Shown: positions 25,122 through 34,743, counted from the stretch's first letter. The stretch: DNA of 42,058 nucleotides from Saprospiraceae bacterium (GCA_020847915.1 JADLBE010000038.1:1-42058), one strand, 5' to 3'. Program-made: numbers and translations. The notes: a model not told the origin generated them from the letters alone.

Positions 25122-28100
25122 ATGGAAAAGCCGGAATACAACCAGTTAACCCCTTTGCCTTCGGGCACGAAGTACATCATTGTACGTACAAGGCGTACTT
25201 CGAATGGTGAATACGTGGTGATGAAACGGCTTAAAACGCCGTACCCAACCGCCCAGGAACTCAGCCGACTTCAGTCAGAATTTTCCTTGTTGCAAAAAAT
25301 CCACCACCCGCACATTGCCAGGGCGCTGGCCCTGGAACCTTATGAAAACAGTCAGGCACTAATTCTCGAAGATCAGCCTGGTATACCACTATCCGAATAC
25401 CTGCAAAAGGGCCCACTCGACCTGGGCCTCTTTTTCGAACTCGCCTTGCAAATGACCGATGCGCTCCAGTCGCTCCACCACGAACGCATCGTATACAAAA
25501 GTCTGGCGCCCGGCAACATACTTTTCGACCCTAAAGAGGGCATTCTGAAACTTTACGGCTTCAACCTCGCCGTTGAAATGGGCCGGGAAGCCCAACAACC
25601 CAGCGCCTCCGAAGCATTTGAAGCCGGGCTTACTTACGTTTCGCCCGAACAAACCGGGCGTATGAACCGTAGTCTCGACCACCGTACCGACCTGTATTCG
25701 TTGGGTGCTGTTTTTTACACCATGCTCACAGGCCAGCCACCGTTCGTTACCGACGATCCGATGGAAATGGTGCACTGCCACATCGCCCGGCAACCCGTCG
25801 ACATCAACCTCCTGCGGCCCGACCTGCCAGTGGTGCTCTCCAACATCGTGCACCACCTGCTCGCTAAAAGTGTGGAAGAACGCTACCAAAGCGCCGCCGG
25901 CGTGCGGTTCGACCTCTTTAAGTGCCTGAAACAATACACTTCCGACGGCCACATCAAGGCGTTCAAACTAGGCGAAAAAGACGTTTCAGACCAGTTTCAC
26001 ATCCCTGATACCTTGTACGGTCGCGACGCTGAACTGGCCAACCTGAAGGATGCCTTCCGACGTACCGAAAACGGGCGGGCAGAAGTGGTACTCATTTCCG
26101 GTTATTCTGGTGTGGGTAAATCGAGGTTGGTGGCTGAAATTCAAAAAAACATTGGCCAAACCAGAGGTTTTTTCATCAGTGGAAAATTTGACCAGTTCAA
26201 ACGCGATGTGCCGCTCAGCTCACTGCTGGTTGCTTTTGGCGAATTGATCCGCCAGCTGCTCATGGAAAGCGACGAGCGCATTCAGTCATGGCGACAAAAA
26301 ACGCTGCAGGCCGTGGGTGTAAATGCCCAGGTCATCATCGACGTGGTACCCGAACTGGCTCTGCTAACAGGTCCGCAACCGGCAGTACCCGAACTGCCAG
26401 CCCTCGAAGCAAGCAACCGTTTCCAGGAGACATTCAACCGTTTTGTACGTGTGTTCGCACAAGCAGAACACCCAATGTGTATTTTTCTCGACGATCTGCA
26501 ATGGATCGACTCGGCTACCCGACAATGGATCGAAACCCAGCTCACTGACCAAAACCTCAGCCATTTTCTGCTGATCGGTGCATACCGCAACAACGAGGCG
26601 CCGGCCGGACACCCTTTGCTGCTCATGATCGACCGCCTGGTTCAACAAGGTGTACACGTACAGGACATACGCATCAAACCGCTCGACCTGTCCACCCTCA
26701 ACCATCTGGTGGCCGACACCTTACTGCAATCGCCCAAACAATGTGCCGCACTCACCAACCTGTTGTACCAAAAAACAGACGGCAACCCATTCTTCGTGCG
26801 CCAGTGCCTGCTGTCGCTTTATGAAAGCGAAGCCGTGTATTTCGGACCGGAGCTCCAGGTTTGGACGTACAACCTCGACAAAGTCAGACAGGCGAAAATC
26901 AGTGACAACGTTGTGGAGCTGATGGTTGGGCTGATCCAAAAACTGTCTTCCGATGTTCAAAACCTGCTCAAAATCGCCGCCTGCATCGGAAACCGTTTCG
27001 AACTCGATACCCTGTCGCTGGTAAGCGGATCCGACCACGACACCACCGCACGGTACATCGACGAAGCCGCCCGTCAGGGCTTGCTGGTAGCCCTGCATAC
27101 CTGGCACGACACGGGTGAAGAAACCTACGTTTTTTTGCACGACCGCGTGCAACAGGCCGCACTCAGCTTGCTCGATGCTTCGGAAAAACAAAAGGTAAGA
27201 CTTCAAATCGGACACCTCCTGCTTACCGACGTGCAGGACATTGAATCCGATGAGCGTATTTACGACATCGCCGACCACCTCAATTTCGCCGGCGACCTCC
27301 TGACCGACCCCACCGAAAAAAACCAACTGGCCAACATCAACCACAGGGCCAGCCAGCGTGCCAAAAATGCCACAGCCTACGAACCCGCCCTGAGCTACAT
27401 CAAACATGCCATGGCGCTCGTGCCTTCGGAAAGTTGGGAAAATCCGTCGGTTTTTACCCGGACAGTGCTTACCCAACGCGCCGAATGTGAACACCTGTGC
27501 GGCAACGACACAGCTGCCGAAACGTTTTTTAATCAGGCCATCGATCATGCAAACACGGTGCTCGACAAAGCCGCCGTGTACCAGCGCAAACTGCACTTTT
27601 ACACCAATTTGCGCCAATTTGCCAAAGCTTACCAAACAGGTCGGGAGGCTGTTGGACTGTTGGGTGTAAAGTTACCTGCCACGTTCGTTCCGCCATTACT
27701 GATCAAGGAAATCATCCTGTTCCGGGCGCTTCTGGGCAGAAAAAAAGCCTCCGACATTACAAAATTGTCGGAAATGTCCGACCCTGAGCGCCAAATGGCC
27801 ATCTTGCTTATGGCCACTTTTGCGCGGTCCGCCTATCAGATCAAACCGGAGCTTTGCATCCATGTGTGCGCCAAAATGAGCAACATTTGTTTGCGTCATG
27901 GAAACACCGATGGCGGCTTTATAGGTTTTATGGCGGTTGGCCCCATTTTTTTCGGCGCCATTTTGGGCCAAAAACAAACGGGTTTCGACTTCGGTGAACT
28001 GACCGTCAATCTGGTGGAAAAATACCGGAGCCAGATGTACAAGTCTGAAGTCCATTTTGTGGTGGGATATTTCGCCATTCCATGGCGCAAACCAGCCACG

Positions 28101-30257
28101 GAAATGGAACGTTACTGGCAAATCGCGTACGAATCCGGGCTTGAGTCCGGTGATTTTTTCCATGCCGGATGTGCAGCTTGCGGCACCGTGCAAAGTTTGT
28201 TCATGCGCGGCGCTGGCTACGATGAGATTCTGAACACGTCGGACAGGTACCTCGATTTTTTGCAACGCACCAACAACAAAGAAGCGATACTCACTTTGTC
28301 GGCGGTTCGCCAATCCATCAAAAACCTTCGTGGCCAAACCGAATCGCCGTTGTGTTACAACGATGCCGAATTTAACGAAGCCGCTTACATGGACGAACTC
28401 GCCGGATTTGGTTCGCGCCACTTTGCACATTATTACTACATCAATAAAATGCAGACGCTCTATTTGTGGGGCGCTTACGAGGAGGCATACCGTGTGGCCA
28501 AACAGTCGGATCGTTTCCTCACCGATTCCCCGGGCATGCTGCACACGGCCGAACATTTTTTTTACAAAGCCCTGATTATTTGTGCGTTGTATCCTGCTTC
28601 CAAAGGCAAACAAAGGTTCATGTGGCGCCTGTGGCTGAAAAAAACAGACAAGCAATTTCAAAAATATGCCGACGGTTGCGCCGATAATTTTATCCACAAA
28701 TCCAGGCTGTTGAGCGCAGAAATTGAGCGTGCGTTTGGAAACACACAGGCTGCACAAAATTTCCTGTACGAAGCCATCGATCTGGCCTCCGAATACGGTT
28801 ACCTCAACATCCAGGCTTTGGCCAACCTGCGTGCCTGGCATCTGCACCACACGGAAGGACGGCAGCGCATCGCTCAAGTACACCTGCGCGATGCTGAAAA
28901 TGCTTATGATGCCCTCGGCGCACAGGGACTTACACACCGCCTGCTGAGCTTTTATGGTATAGAAAAAGCTGCATGGTTTGGGTCCGAAACCAGGAACGAC
29001 AATGGAAACCTTGACCTCACCACGGTGCTCAAATCTTCAGAGGCCATTTCCAGGGAGATCCGTCTGCGCGACCTGCTTTCGCAACTGATGCGCATTACCC
29101 TTGAAAACGCGGGCGCCCAACGTATGCTTATGGTTTTGGCACGCGACAACAACCTCGTGGTGGCTGCCGAACGTCTTGCCGGGGAAAATGAGGACCATCA
29201 ATTGCCGGAAACACCACTCGAACAGTTCGGTCCGGTGGCCAAAACCGTTGTGCGTTACGTTGCGCATGCCCACGAACCCGTAGTACTCGACAATGCCGCC
29301 GCATCGGGCGCCTACACACACGATGCCTACATCCAGGAGCACAAGATTCGCTCTTTGATGTGTGCACCACTCATGCAGCAGGGCAAACTGACCGGCGTGG
29401 TATACCTCGAAAACAACCTCACCAACGGCGCATTTACCAAAGAACGCATCGCTTTGCTTCACCTGCTGAGCGGACAGATGGCAACATCCATCGAAAATGC
29501 TTTTTTGTACAACAACCTGGAGAAAAAAGTAAAAGACCGCACACTTCAGCTCAACGAGGAAAAAGACAAAGCAGACGCTTTGCTGCTCAACATCCTGCCC
29601 GCCGAAACCGCCGAGGAACTGAAAAAAACCGGCACTTCCAAAGCTCGGGACTTTGATCAGGCCACCGTGCTGTTCACCGACTTCAGAAATTTCTCCCAGG
29701 CATGCGAAAAACTGAGCGCCCAGGAACTGGTAGAGGAGATCCACTACTACTACAGTGCGTTCGACAACATCATCGCATCCCATGGGGTCGAAAAAATCAA
29801 AACGATCGGCGACAGTTACATGTGCGCCGGCGGATTGCTTGCCTCGCGCCAGTCGAACCCCGCCGACACCGTACATGCCGCCCTTGCCATCCGCGATTTT
29901 ATGCTGCATGAAAAAAAGGAACGCGAAAAATCGGGAAAACCTGTGTTTGAAATTCGCATTGGTTTGCACACCGGACCCGTAGTTGCCGGTATTGTGGGCA
30001 TTAAAAAATTCGCCTACGACATTTGGGGCGACAGCGTAAACATCGCTTCACGTATGGAAAGCAGCGGCGAGCCAGGCAAGGTAAACATCAGCGGCGATAC
30101 CTACGAACTGGTGAAAGATGTTTTTGAATGTACCTACCGGGGAAAAATTGAAGCCAAAAACAAAGGCATGATCGACATGTATTTTGTGGAAGGTCCAAAA
30201 AAAACGACCTCAAAAACACGGCGCAAGATTGACGCACTAACCGAAAAAGCTTCCTGA
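25122..30257 (+). CDS. Pseudokinase-AAA ATPase-GAF-class III adenylate cyclase
   Basis: From the ATG at 25122 the product is 1711 residues. Domains in order: a protein-kinase-like domain (about 10-275), an AAA_16-type ATPase (Walker A GYSGVGKS near 328, Walker B CIFLDDLQWID near 454), a long helical TPR-like region (about 650-1300), GAF (about 1310-1460), a coiled coil, and a class III nucleotide cyclase (about 1509-1690). The cyclase has both metal Asp residues (FTDFRNF, KTIGDSYM), the adenine-selecting Lys and Asp, and NIASRMES, so it should make cAMP. The kinase-like domain lacks the catalytic residues: HRDLKP reads YKSLAP and DFG reads GFN, so it is probably a binding module. No membrane helix is evident. 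The two downstream genes may be co-transcribed. Confidence 0.93.
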   Translation: MEKPEYNQLTPLPSGTKYIIVRTRRTSNGEYVVMKRLKTPYPTAQELSRLQSEFSLLQKIHHPHIARALALEPYENSQALILEDQPGIPLSEYLQKGPLDLGLFFELALQMTDALQSLHHERIVYKSLAPGNILFDPKEGILKLYGFNLAVEMGREAQQPSASEAFEAGLTYVSPEQTGRMNRSLDHRTDLYSLGAVFYTMLTGQPPFVTDDPMEMVHCHIARQPVDINLLRPDLPVVLSNIVHHLLAKSVEERYQSAAGVRFDLFKCLKQYTSDGHIKAFKLGEKDVSDQFHIPDTLYGRDAELANLKDAFRRTENGRAEVVLISGYSGVGKSRLVAEIQKNIGQTRGFFISGKFDQFKRDVPLSSLLVAFGELIRQLLMESDERIQSWRQKTLQAVGVNAQVIIDVVPELALLTGPQPAVPELPALEASNRFQETFNRFVRVFAQAEHPMCIFLDDLQWIDSATRQWIETQLTDQNLSHFLLIGAYRNNEAPAGHPLLLMIDRLVQQGVHVQDIRIKPLDLSTLNHLVADTLLQSPKQCAALTNLLYQKTDGNPFFVRQCLLSLYESEAVYFGPELQVWTYNLDKVRQAKISDNVVELMVGLIQKLSSDVQNLLKIAACIGNRFELDTLSLVSGSDHDTTARYIDEAARQGLLVALHTWHDTGEETYVFLHDRVQQAALSLLDASEKQKVRLQIGHLLLTDVQDIESDERIYDIADHLNFAGDLLTDPTEKNQLANINHRASQRAKNATAYEPALSYIKHAMALVPSESWENPSVFTRTVLTQRAECEHLCGNDTAAETFFNQAIDHANTVLDKAAVYQRKLHFYTNLRQFAKAYQTGREAVGLLGVKLPATFVPPLLIKEIILFRALLGRKKASDITKLSEMSDPERQMAILLMATFARSAYQIKPELCIHVCAKMSNICLRHGNTDGGFIGFMAVGPIFFGAILGQKQTGFDFGELTVNLVEKYRSQMYKSEVHFVVGYFAIPWRKPATEMERYWQIAYESGLESGDFFHAGCAACGTVQSLFMRGAGYDEILNTSDRYLDFLQRTNNKEAILTLSAVRQSIKNLRGQTESPLCYNDAEFNEAAYMDELAGFGSRHFAHYYYINKMQTLYLWGAYEEAYRVAKQSDRFLTDSPGMLHTAEHFFYKALIICALYPASKGKQRFMWRLWLKKTDKQFQKYADGCADNFIHKSRLLSAEIERAFGNTQAAQNFLYEAIDLASEYGYLNIQALANLRAWHLHHTEGRQRIAQVHLRDAENAYDALGAQGLTHRLLSFYGIEKAAWFGSETRNDNGNLDLTTVLKSSEAISREIRLRDLLSQLMRITLENAGAQRMLMVLARDNNLVVAAERLAGENEDHQLPETPLEQFGPVAKTVVRYVAHAHEPVVLDNAAASGAYTHDAYIQEHKIRSLMCAPLMQQGKLTGVVYLENNLTNGAFTKERIALLHLLSGQMATSIENAFLYNNLEKKVKDRTLQLNEEKDKADALLLNILPAETAEELKKTGTSKARDFDQATVLFTDFRNFSQACEKLSAQELVEEIHYYYSAFDNIIASHGVEKIKTIGDSYMCAGGLLASRQSNPADTVHAALAIRDFMLHEKKEREKSGKPVFEIRIGLHTGPVVAGIVGIKKFAYDIWGDSVNIASRMESSGEPGKVNISGDTYELVKDVFECTYRGKIEAKNKGMIDMYFVEGPKKTTSKTRRKIDALTEKAS

Positions 30258-30302
30258 TACCAACACCCTATTTTTTACCAATTTTAAATTCCCAAATCCA
30301 AA

Positions 30303-32123
30303 ATGAGCTACTTAGATGTACCGCGCATCCACGTGTGTGGACAGTTCTTTACCGATCCTTCAAGTGTCAACAACGACCCGACGCACTATGACCCCGCCGT
30401 CACCGTCCCGTCGCCCTGGCAGGAACCCGACGGACAGCACCGTTTTCAATGGGTCGGTTGTACGGTGCGCTCGGCCATCGGTCCCGACGGCGATGCCGGA
30501 AGCGATCCCATCATAGGCTGCAACTTTATAAGTACCGACGTGCCGGATCCCGCACGCCTCGTCGACCTCGACGTGTACCAACAAGGTGTGCCCGCCATCA
30601 TCGGCATGCAGGTAAAAATTACCCTGCCCAACGGCCAGTTCATTGTGGGAAACATGGACACGGCCATCCTCAACGGATTGTGGTGGAACGCCGTTTTACC
30701 CACACGCAGCTGGGGAGACGATTACGTGGAGGACAGCTTCGGCGGCGACATGAACGCCTGTGGTTTTTTCCAGACCGTTATTCGTATCGATCCCGCCAAT
30801 TGGCCCGATACCAATTCCCAAATCCTGCAAACCTTAAAAACAACCACCCTGCAGACCGACGGTCAATACCTGCTTTCTTTTAAATTTGTAATAGACGGCT
30901 ATCAAAACGTGCCGCAGGACAAAGAACGGCGCCTGGGCCGCATGACCGGCGCCCTCGGACCCGTAAAACCCGGCGAACCACTTTACAACCCCGGACAACG
31001 GTGGCTGAAACCAAGAGACTGGGCGACAACCGACCCCTGGTACCAACCTTCGTTCAACAACTGCCCGTTCAAAGTGGATACGGTTAGGAAAAAACTGATC
31101 ATCGACCTGGCCAACAGCATTTGCCGCCAATCGGCTTCGGGTCCTCCTGTCGATCTGGGCACCCTCAACGCCACCGTAAGCACGCCCGATCCGGTGGTTG
31201 TAGCCATTGGAAGCGTCGATTATTCCGAATTTGCCTACGAAAACAATGCACACATCACGGAAATCGACCTGAACGATGCGCAATTAAGTGTGTTGCAAAA
31301 AGGCAGTTTAAGCCTCAGCATGTCGCGCACCGACCTCGGTCCGCAACAGGTGCTTGGTGAAAACGCCGCCTGGACCAACATCGCCGTGGAAGTGCGTCCC
31401 ATACGTATGGAAGGCGATCCGGGTACCAAAACCACCACAAAGGTTTATGTAAGCCGGCAGGGAAAACCCCTCGCCAACAAACAACTCAGCATTTCGGTGG
31501 AAAGTGTACATGGCGATACTCCGGGGGCAACGGTCGCCCCATTCAACAAAGGCAATTTGCCACAAGCTGACGGCGCTTTGCAGGCCACCATTACGCCCAC
31601 CAACGCCGACGGATTTGCAACCCTTACGCTGACGGTGTTGAAAGACCCCGGTGCGCGCACACCGGAACTCGACGGTTCCTTGTACTTTGTAATTGCTTAC
31701 GACCCGGACCAGCAAACGCACGAGTATTTTGATAAAAACACGCCCGATCAATCGCAGTATGTTTCCTGCCTCGTTTTTGCACAATATCCTGTAAATACCA
31801 ACCCCGAATGGCCCGTAATCGAAGCCATGATGGCGCCGTACATGAAATTGTATCCGTTCATGAAATCCAGGATTGACCTCACGGACCTGCACACGTTTAC
31901 CACTTTCGCCAACAATCCACCGTGGAACCGGGCGTACGGCAATGTTCCTCCCGGTCCGTTGGGCATTACAGCCGGGGCCATACCCTTCTACATGTCGCGC
32001 GATTTCACCGATCCCAGACTCATGCCCATTTCCCGCGATTTGTCGGCCAACAAATTGATGACCATCATGTGGTTTGTCAAAAACCTGCAGGCACAAGTCA
32101 CTCCACCTCCCCAACACGCCTAA
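30303..32123 (+). CDS. Protein resembling the N-terminal region of VioB/RebD-type synthases
   Basis: The 606-residue protein begins MSYLDVPRIHVCGQFF, close to the MSILDFPRIHFRGW start that I recall for VioB (iminophenylpyruvate dimer synthase of violacein synthesis). It ends with a YPFMKSRIDLTD segment and then SRDLSANKLMTIMWFVKNLQ, resembling the corresponding VioB boundary segment. The ferritin-like catalytic domain that follows in VioB is absent. No signal peptide is seen. The interior is rich in beta and Pro/Asp/Asn residues, with an Ig-like stretch (about 375-470). The function of this stand-alone part is unknown. It starts 45 bp after the cyclase gene and 11 bp before a lipoprotein gene, suggesting one operon. 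The relation to VioB is from memory. Confidence 0.7.
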   Translation: MSYLDVPRIHVCGQFFTDPSSVNNDPTHYDPAVTVPSPWQEPDGQHRFQWVGCTVRSAIGPDGDAGSDPIIGCNFISTDVPDPARLVDLDVYQQGVPAIIGMQVKITLPNGQFIVGNMDTAILNGLWWNAVLPTRSWGDDYVEDSFGGDMNACGFFQTVIRIDPANWPDTNSQILQTLKTTTLQTDGQYLLSFKFVIDGYQNVPQDKERRLGRMTGALGPVKPGEPLYNPGQRWLKPRDWATTDPWYQPSFNNCPFKVDTVRKKLIIDLANSICRQSASGPPVDLGTLNATVSTPDPVVVAIGSVDYSEFAYENNAHITEIDLNDAQLSVLQKGSLSLSMSRTDLGPQQVLGENAAWTNIAVEVRPIRMEGDPGTKTTTKVYVSRQGKPLANKQLSISVESVHGDTPGATVAPFNKGNLPQADGALQATITPTNADGFATLTLTVLKDPGARTPELDGSLYFVIAYDPDQQTHEYFDKNTPDQSQYVSCLVFAQYPVNTNPEWPVIEAMMAPYMKLYPFMKSRIDLTDLHTFTTFANNPPWNRAYGNVPPGPLGITAGAIPFYMSRDFTDPRLMPISRDLSANKLMTIMWFVKNLQAQVTPPPQHA

Positions 32124-32134
32124 ATGCTGAAAAC

Positions 32135-33682
32135 ATGAAAACCAACATAAAATACACGTGCCTTTTGTTCCTGCTTTCCACGATGTTGTGCAGTTGTGGC
32201 GGCGAAGCTGAAAAACCAGCAAACACCGTCGCCAAAACCAATTTGGTAGCAGCTGCTCCTGCCGATGCCGTGCCCAATGCTTTGCCGTTTACCATGTCGT
32301 TTGAATTGCAATCCTTGCCAGGCAGTACGGCATTCCCAAGGCTGCAATCGTACGCTTCCGCCATTACAAACGACGGACAACTGGTGTTTATCGGTGGCCG
32401 CAGACAAGGACTACACACCTTCATGTCGGCCCCGGCCAACAATTTCGTGCGCGACAGCGCAAACCATTTCATTTACATCATCGATCCAAAATCCGGGAGT
32501 TCCTGGTCATTCGACGTAAACGGCCTCCCGGCAACCATGTCTGCGCCCCTGAGTGCCACCAACATGCAGTCGTTTTACGACCGCGCTACCGACCAGATGT
32601 ACATCGTGGGTGGTTACGGCTGGAAAGCCGATGGCAGCAACATGGTTACGTTCAACACATTGTTCAGATTCAAACTGGAAGCATTGGTGAGCGCCATCAA
32701 ATCGAAAGCAACACCCGACAAAATTGCTTCCCTGATCCAGATGGCGCAGGACGACCGTTTTGCCGTGACCGGCGGCGAATTGATCCTGATGGGTGGTAAA
32801 TTTTATTTGGTGTTTGGACAAATTTTCAACGGACAGTACCGAGCCTTCGGCGGCACCGATTTTACGCAGGAATACACGGAAGAAGTAAGGGTTTTTACAC
32901 TTAACCCTACGTCCTTAAAAATCCTGAGTTACGGCGCCAACACCAACACGGAACCCGACCAACCGTTCCACCGCCGCGACGGCAACATTGTGGAAGACAT
33001 TGATCCGGCCACAGGAAGTCCACGCATCGCTACCTATGGCGGCGTTTTCCAGCCGGGCGCCATTGCGCCTTACACCTATCCGGTTTTTATAACCGGTCCT
33101 TCCGCGCCCAAATCTGACCGCAGCGGCAACCAAAAATTCAGTCAGTACGAATGTCCGGTGATCGCTGTGTACGACAGCACGGGAGGAGGCATGTACAACA
33201 CGTTTTTCGGCGGCATCGGGCATTATTACTATTTCCAAACCGATTCGCAGGCCCATGCCTACCAAATTGTGACAGCCGAGGGACGCAACGATGGTTTCCC
33301 CTTTGTGGCCGACATCACCACGTTCCAGCAATCGCCCGACGGCTCCTACAACGAATTTATCCATACCAGTCCGATTCCAGGAAACAGGTTGCTTGGCACC
33401 AGCATTCCCTTCATCGTACATCCCGATTTGTTGAAAAACGGTTTGGCCTACGACAACGGCACCATCAAACTGGCTGGTCTGACCGGCGGACAACGGGTCC
33501 TGATCGGATACATTTACGGCGGTATCGAGGCCGTGAACCCACTGCCGCTGATACCCAACACCGGTACCATGGTTTCCAATTCCTTGTTCGCGGTGTACCT
33601 TACCAAAACACCTTCTGCGGCTTACCCGGCATCAAAGGGCCACGAAAGCATCAAAAACGAAACGAACCTGAAACGGAAATGA
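32135..33682 (+). CDS. Kelch-like beta-propeller lipoprotein
   Basis: From the ATG at 32135 the protein is 515 residues with a lipoprotein signal (MKTNIKYTCLLFLLSTMLCSC, lipid Cys about 21). The body has Kelch-like blades: SYASAITNDGQLVFIGGRRQG, DQMYIVGGYGW, GKFYLVFGQIFNGQY and MYNTFFGGIGHYYYF. It probably folds as a beta-propeller on the periplasmic or outer surface, where such domains bind proteins or sugars. The longer in-frame extension back to 31922 lies within the preceding gene and is rejected because the lipoprotein signal fixes the start. Only 11 bp separate it from the VioB-N-like gene, so the two probably work together. The partner is unknown. Confidence 0.8.
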   Translation: MKTNIKYTCLLFLLSTMLCSCGGEAEKPANTVAKTNLVAAAPADAVPNALPFTMSFELQSLPGSTAFPRLQSYASAITNDGQLVFIGGRRQGLHTFMSAPANNFVRDSANHFIYIIDPKSGSSWSFDVNGLPATMSAPLSATNMQSFYDRATDQMYIVGGYGWKADGSNMVTFNTLFRFKLEALVSAIKSKATPDKIASLIQMAQDDRFAVTGGELILMGGKFYLVFGQIFNGQYRAFGGTDFTQEYTEEVRVFTLNPTSLKILSYGANTNTEPDQPFHRRDGNIVEDIDPATGSPRIATYGGVFQPGAIAPYTYPVFITGPSAPKSDRSGNQKFSQYECPVIAVYDSTGGGMYNTFFGGIGHYYYFQTDSQAHAYQIVTAEGRNDGFPFVADITTFQQSPDGSYNEFIHTSPIPGNRLLGTSIPFIVHPDLLKNGLAYDNGTIKLAGLTGGQRVLIGYIYGGIEAVNPLPLIPNTGTMVSNSLFAVYLTKTPSAAYPASKGHESIKNETNLKRK

Positions 33683-33687
33683 AAATA

Positions 33688-33786
33688 GTCGTAAGTCGTA
33701 AGTCGTAAGTCCGACTTACGACTTATGACTTACGACTTATGACTTACGACTTATGACTTACGACTTTTCCGACTTACGACTTTTCC
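33688..33786. repeat. Heptanucleotide array overlapping the start of the VTT/DedA gene
   Basis: Three GTCGTAA units are followed, after one C, by the inverse orientation: GACTTAC and GACTTAT alternating seven times, then GACTTTTCC, GACTTAC and GACTTTTCC. The two halves can pair as a hairpin. GACTTAT next to G creates an ATG every 14 bp (33725, 33739, 33753); only the one at 33753 is in frame with the downstream gene. Confidence 0.9.
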
Positions 33787-34406
33787 GCAACGAACTGTTC
33801 CTGATGGCGGTGGTGTTGTCCGCCATCCTGGTTCCGTTTGTGGTGTTCCACGAGCACATCGACGCGTGGACGAACGCCTTCCTGGGTGCTTCGGGCAACC
33901 ACCCGGCGTGGACGGCCATGGTGATGTTTGTGTTGCTTACTTCCGACATCCTGTTGCCGGTGCCATCCAGCATCATCAGTGCCGGAGCGGGTTACCTGCT
34001 GGGTTTTGTGCCTGGCGCCCTGGTGTCGTTTGTTGGCATGACGGCCGGATGCCTGCTCGGCTACGAACTTGGCAGCGGATCGAGCGGACTGGTACAGCGG
34101 TTTGATAAAAACAGTTCGGAACGTATGAAGCGTTTTTTCGGTCGGTCCGGCATGTGGGCGTTGGTACTGGCGCGCCCGGTGCCTGTTTTGGCCGAAGCCT
34201 CGGTGTTTTTCGCGGGTTTAAGCCGCATGAACCGTTTAAACTTTGTGGTGGTTTCTTCCCTGTCCAACCTCGGCATTTCGATGGTTTATGCCGCCGTGGG
34301 TGTGTATTCCGTGTCGTTCAATTCGTTTTTGCTGGCCTTTGGCGGCGCCATTGCGATACCGGCGCTGGCGAAGGTGGTTGAGGTGGTGGTGCGGAGGGGG
34401 GAGTGA
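33753..34406 (+). CDS. VTT (SNARE-associated/DedA-like) membrane protein
   Basis: The 217-residue protein has five or six hydrophobic segments. It also carries the VTT-domain pattern LPVPSSIISAGAGYLLGFVPGALVSFVGMTAGCLLGYELG, then RPVPVLAEASVFFAGLSRMNRLNFVVV. VTT/DedA-type proteins are inner-membrane proteins, many implicated in lipid movement or membrane homeostasis. The only in-frame ATG before the first membrane helix, at 33753, lies within a 7-bp tandem array, so the first about 10 residues (MTYDFSDLRL) are encoded by repeat DNA. The alternative is ATG at 33804, which would still leave a complete helix. The start is therefore uncertain. The gene follows the Kelch-like lipoprotein gene by 70 bp. 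Confidence 0.85.
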   Translation: MTYDFSDLRLFRNELFLMAVVLSAILVPFVVFHEHIDAWTNAFLGASGNHPAWTAMVMFVLLTSDILLPVPSSIISAGAGYLLGFVPGALVSFVGMTAGCLLGYELGSGSSGLVQRFDKNSSERMKRFFGRSGMWALVLARPVPVLAEASVFFAGLSRMNRLNFVVVSSLSNLGISMVYAAVGVYSVSFNSFLLAFGGAIAIPALAKVVEVVVRRGE

Positions 34407-34742
34407 AAAGGGATTGGTTTGATTTAGTGGGAATGCAGCCGCAGAGCGGCTAAATATTTGTAGCACGATAACACCCCCAATGATCCGTGGAGGTGCAGCG
34501 CACCGCAATATGTTTCAGTGCGTTGCATTTTTACGAATCATTTTTATTTGTTTTCTCAATTGTATACGCAATGCGTAGACAAATGGCACCTCAGGAACGC
34601 TTTCAGTTAAATCGGTTTTGCAGCGTATGTTTTAAATGGAAATTGAAATTGTGCACGCACTGTGTGCACAATCTACTCAATGGTAAAAAACATGGCGCAA
34701 GCCTGTGAGTTCAACTCAATTGTCGTATCAGTGATACGACAA
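34407..34742. other. Intergenic region with two palindromes
   Basis: This 336-bp gap lies between convergent genes. Apart from the two palindromes listed separately (34648-34672 and 34719-34743) I see no gene, promoter or other repeat. Confidence 0.6.
34648..34672. repeat. Perfect 9-bp inverted repeat
   Basis: ATTGTGCAC and GTGCACAAT flank a 7-nt spacer. There is no T-run beside it, so it could be an operator, a short dispersed palindrome or a weak terminator for the VTT gene. Confidence 0.45.
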
Positions 34743-34743
34743 T
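34719..34743 (-). terminator. 12-bp palindrome at the end of the VOC gene
   Basis: ATTGTCGTATCA and TGATACGACAAT are separated by a single base. The repeat overlaps the first base of the VOC stop codon (34743). It is probably a hairpin marking the end of the VOC transcript, although no T-run follows. Confidence 0.45.

Noticed and set aside
25122-25950. Active Ser/Thr kinase at the N-terminus of the adenylate cyclase
   Set aside because: The catalytic Asp of HRD and the Asp of DFG are replaced (YKSLAP, GFN), so catalytic activity is unlikely.
31922-32134. Upstream extension of the Kelch-like lipoprotein frame
   Set aside because: It overlaps the 3' end of the VioB-N-like gene in another frame and would bury a clear lipoprotein signal that begins at 32135.
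33688-33786. Possible CRISPR array
   Set aside because: Units are 7 bp with no spacers and no cas genes; it is a simple tandem array.
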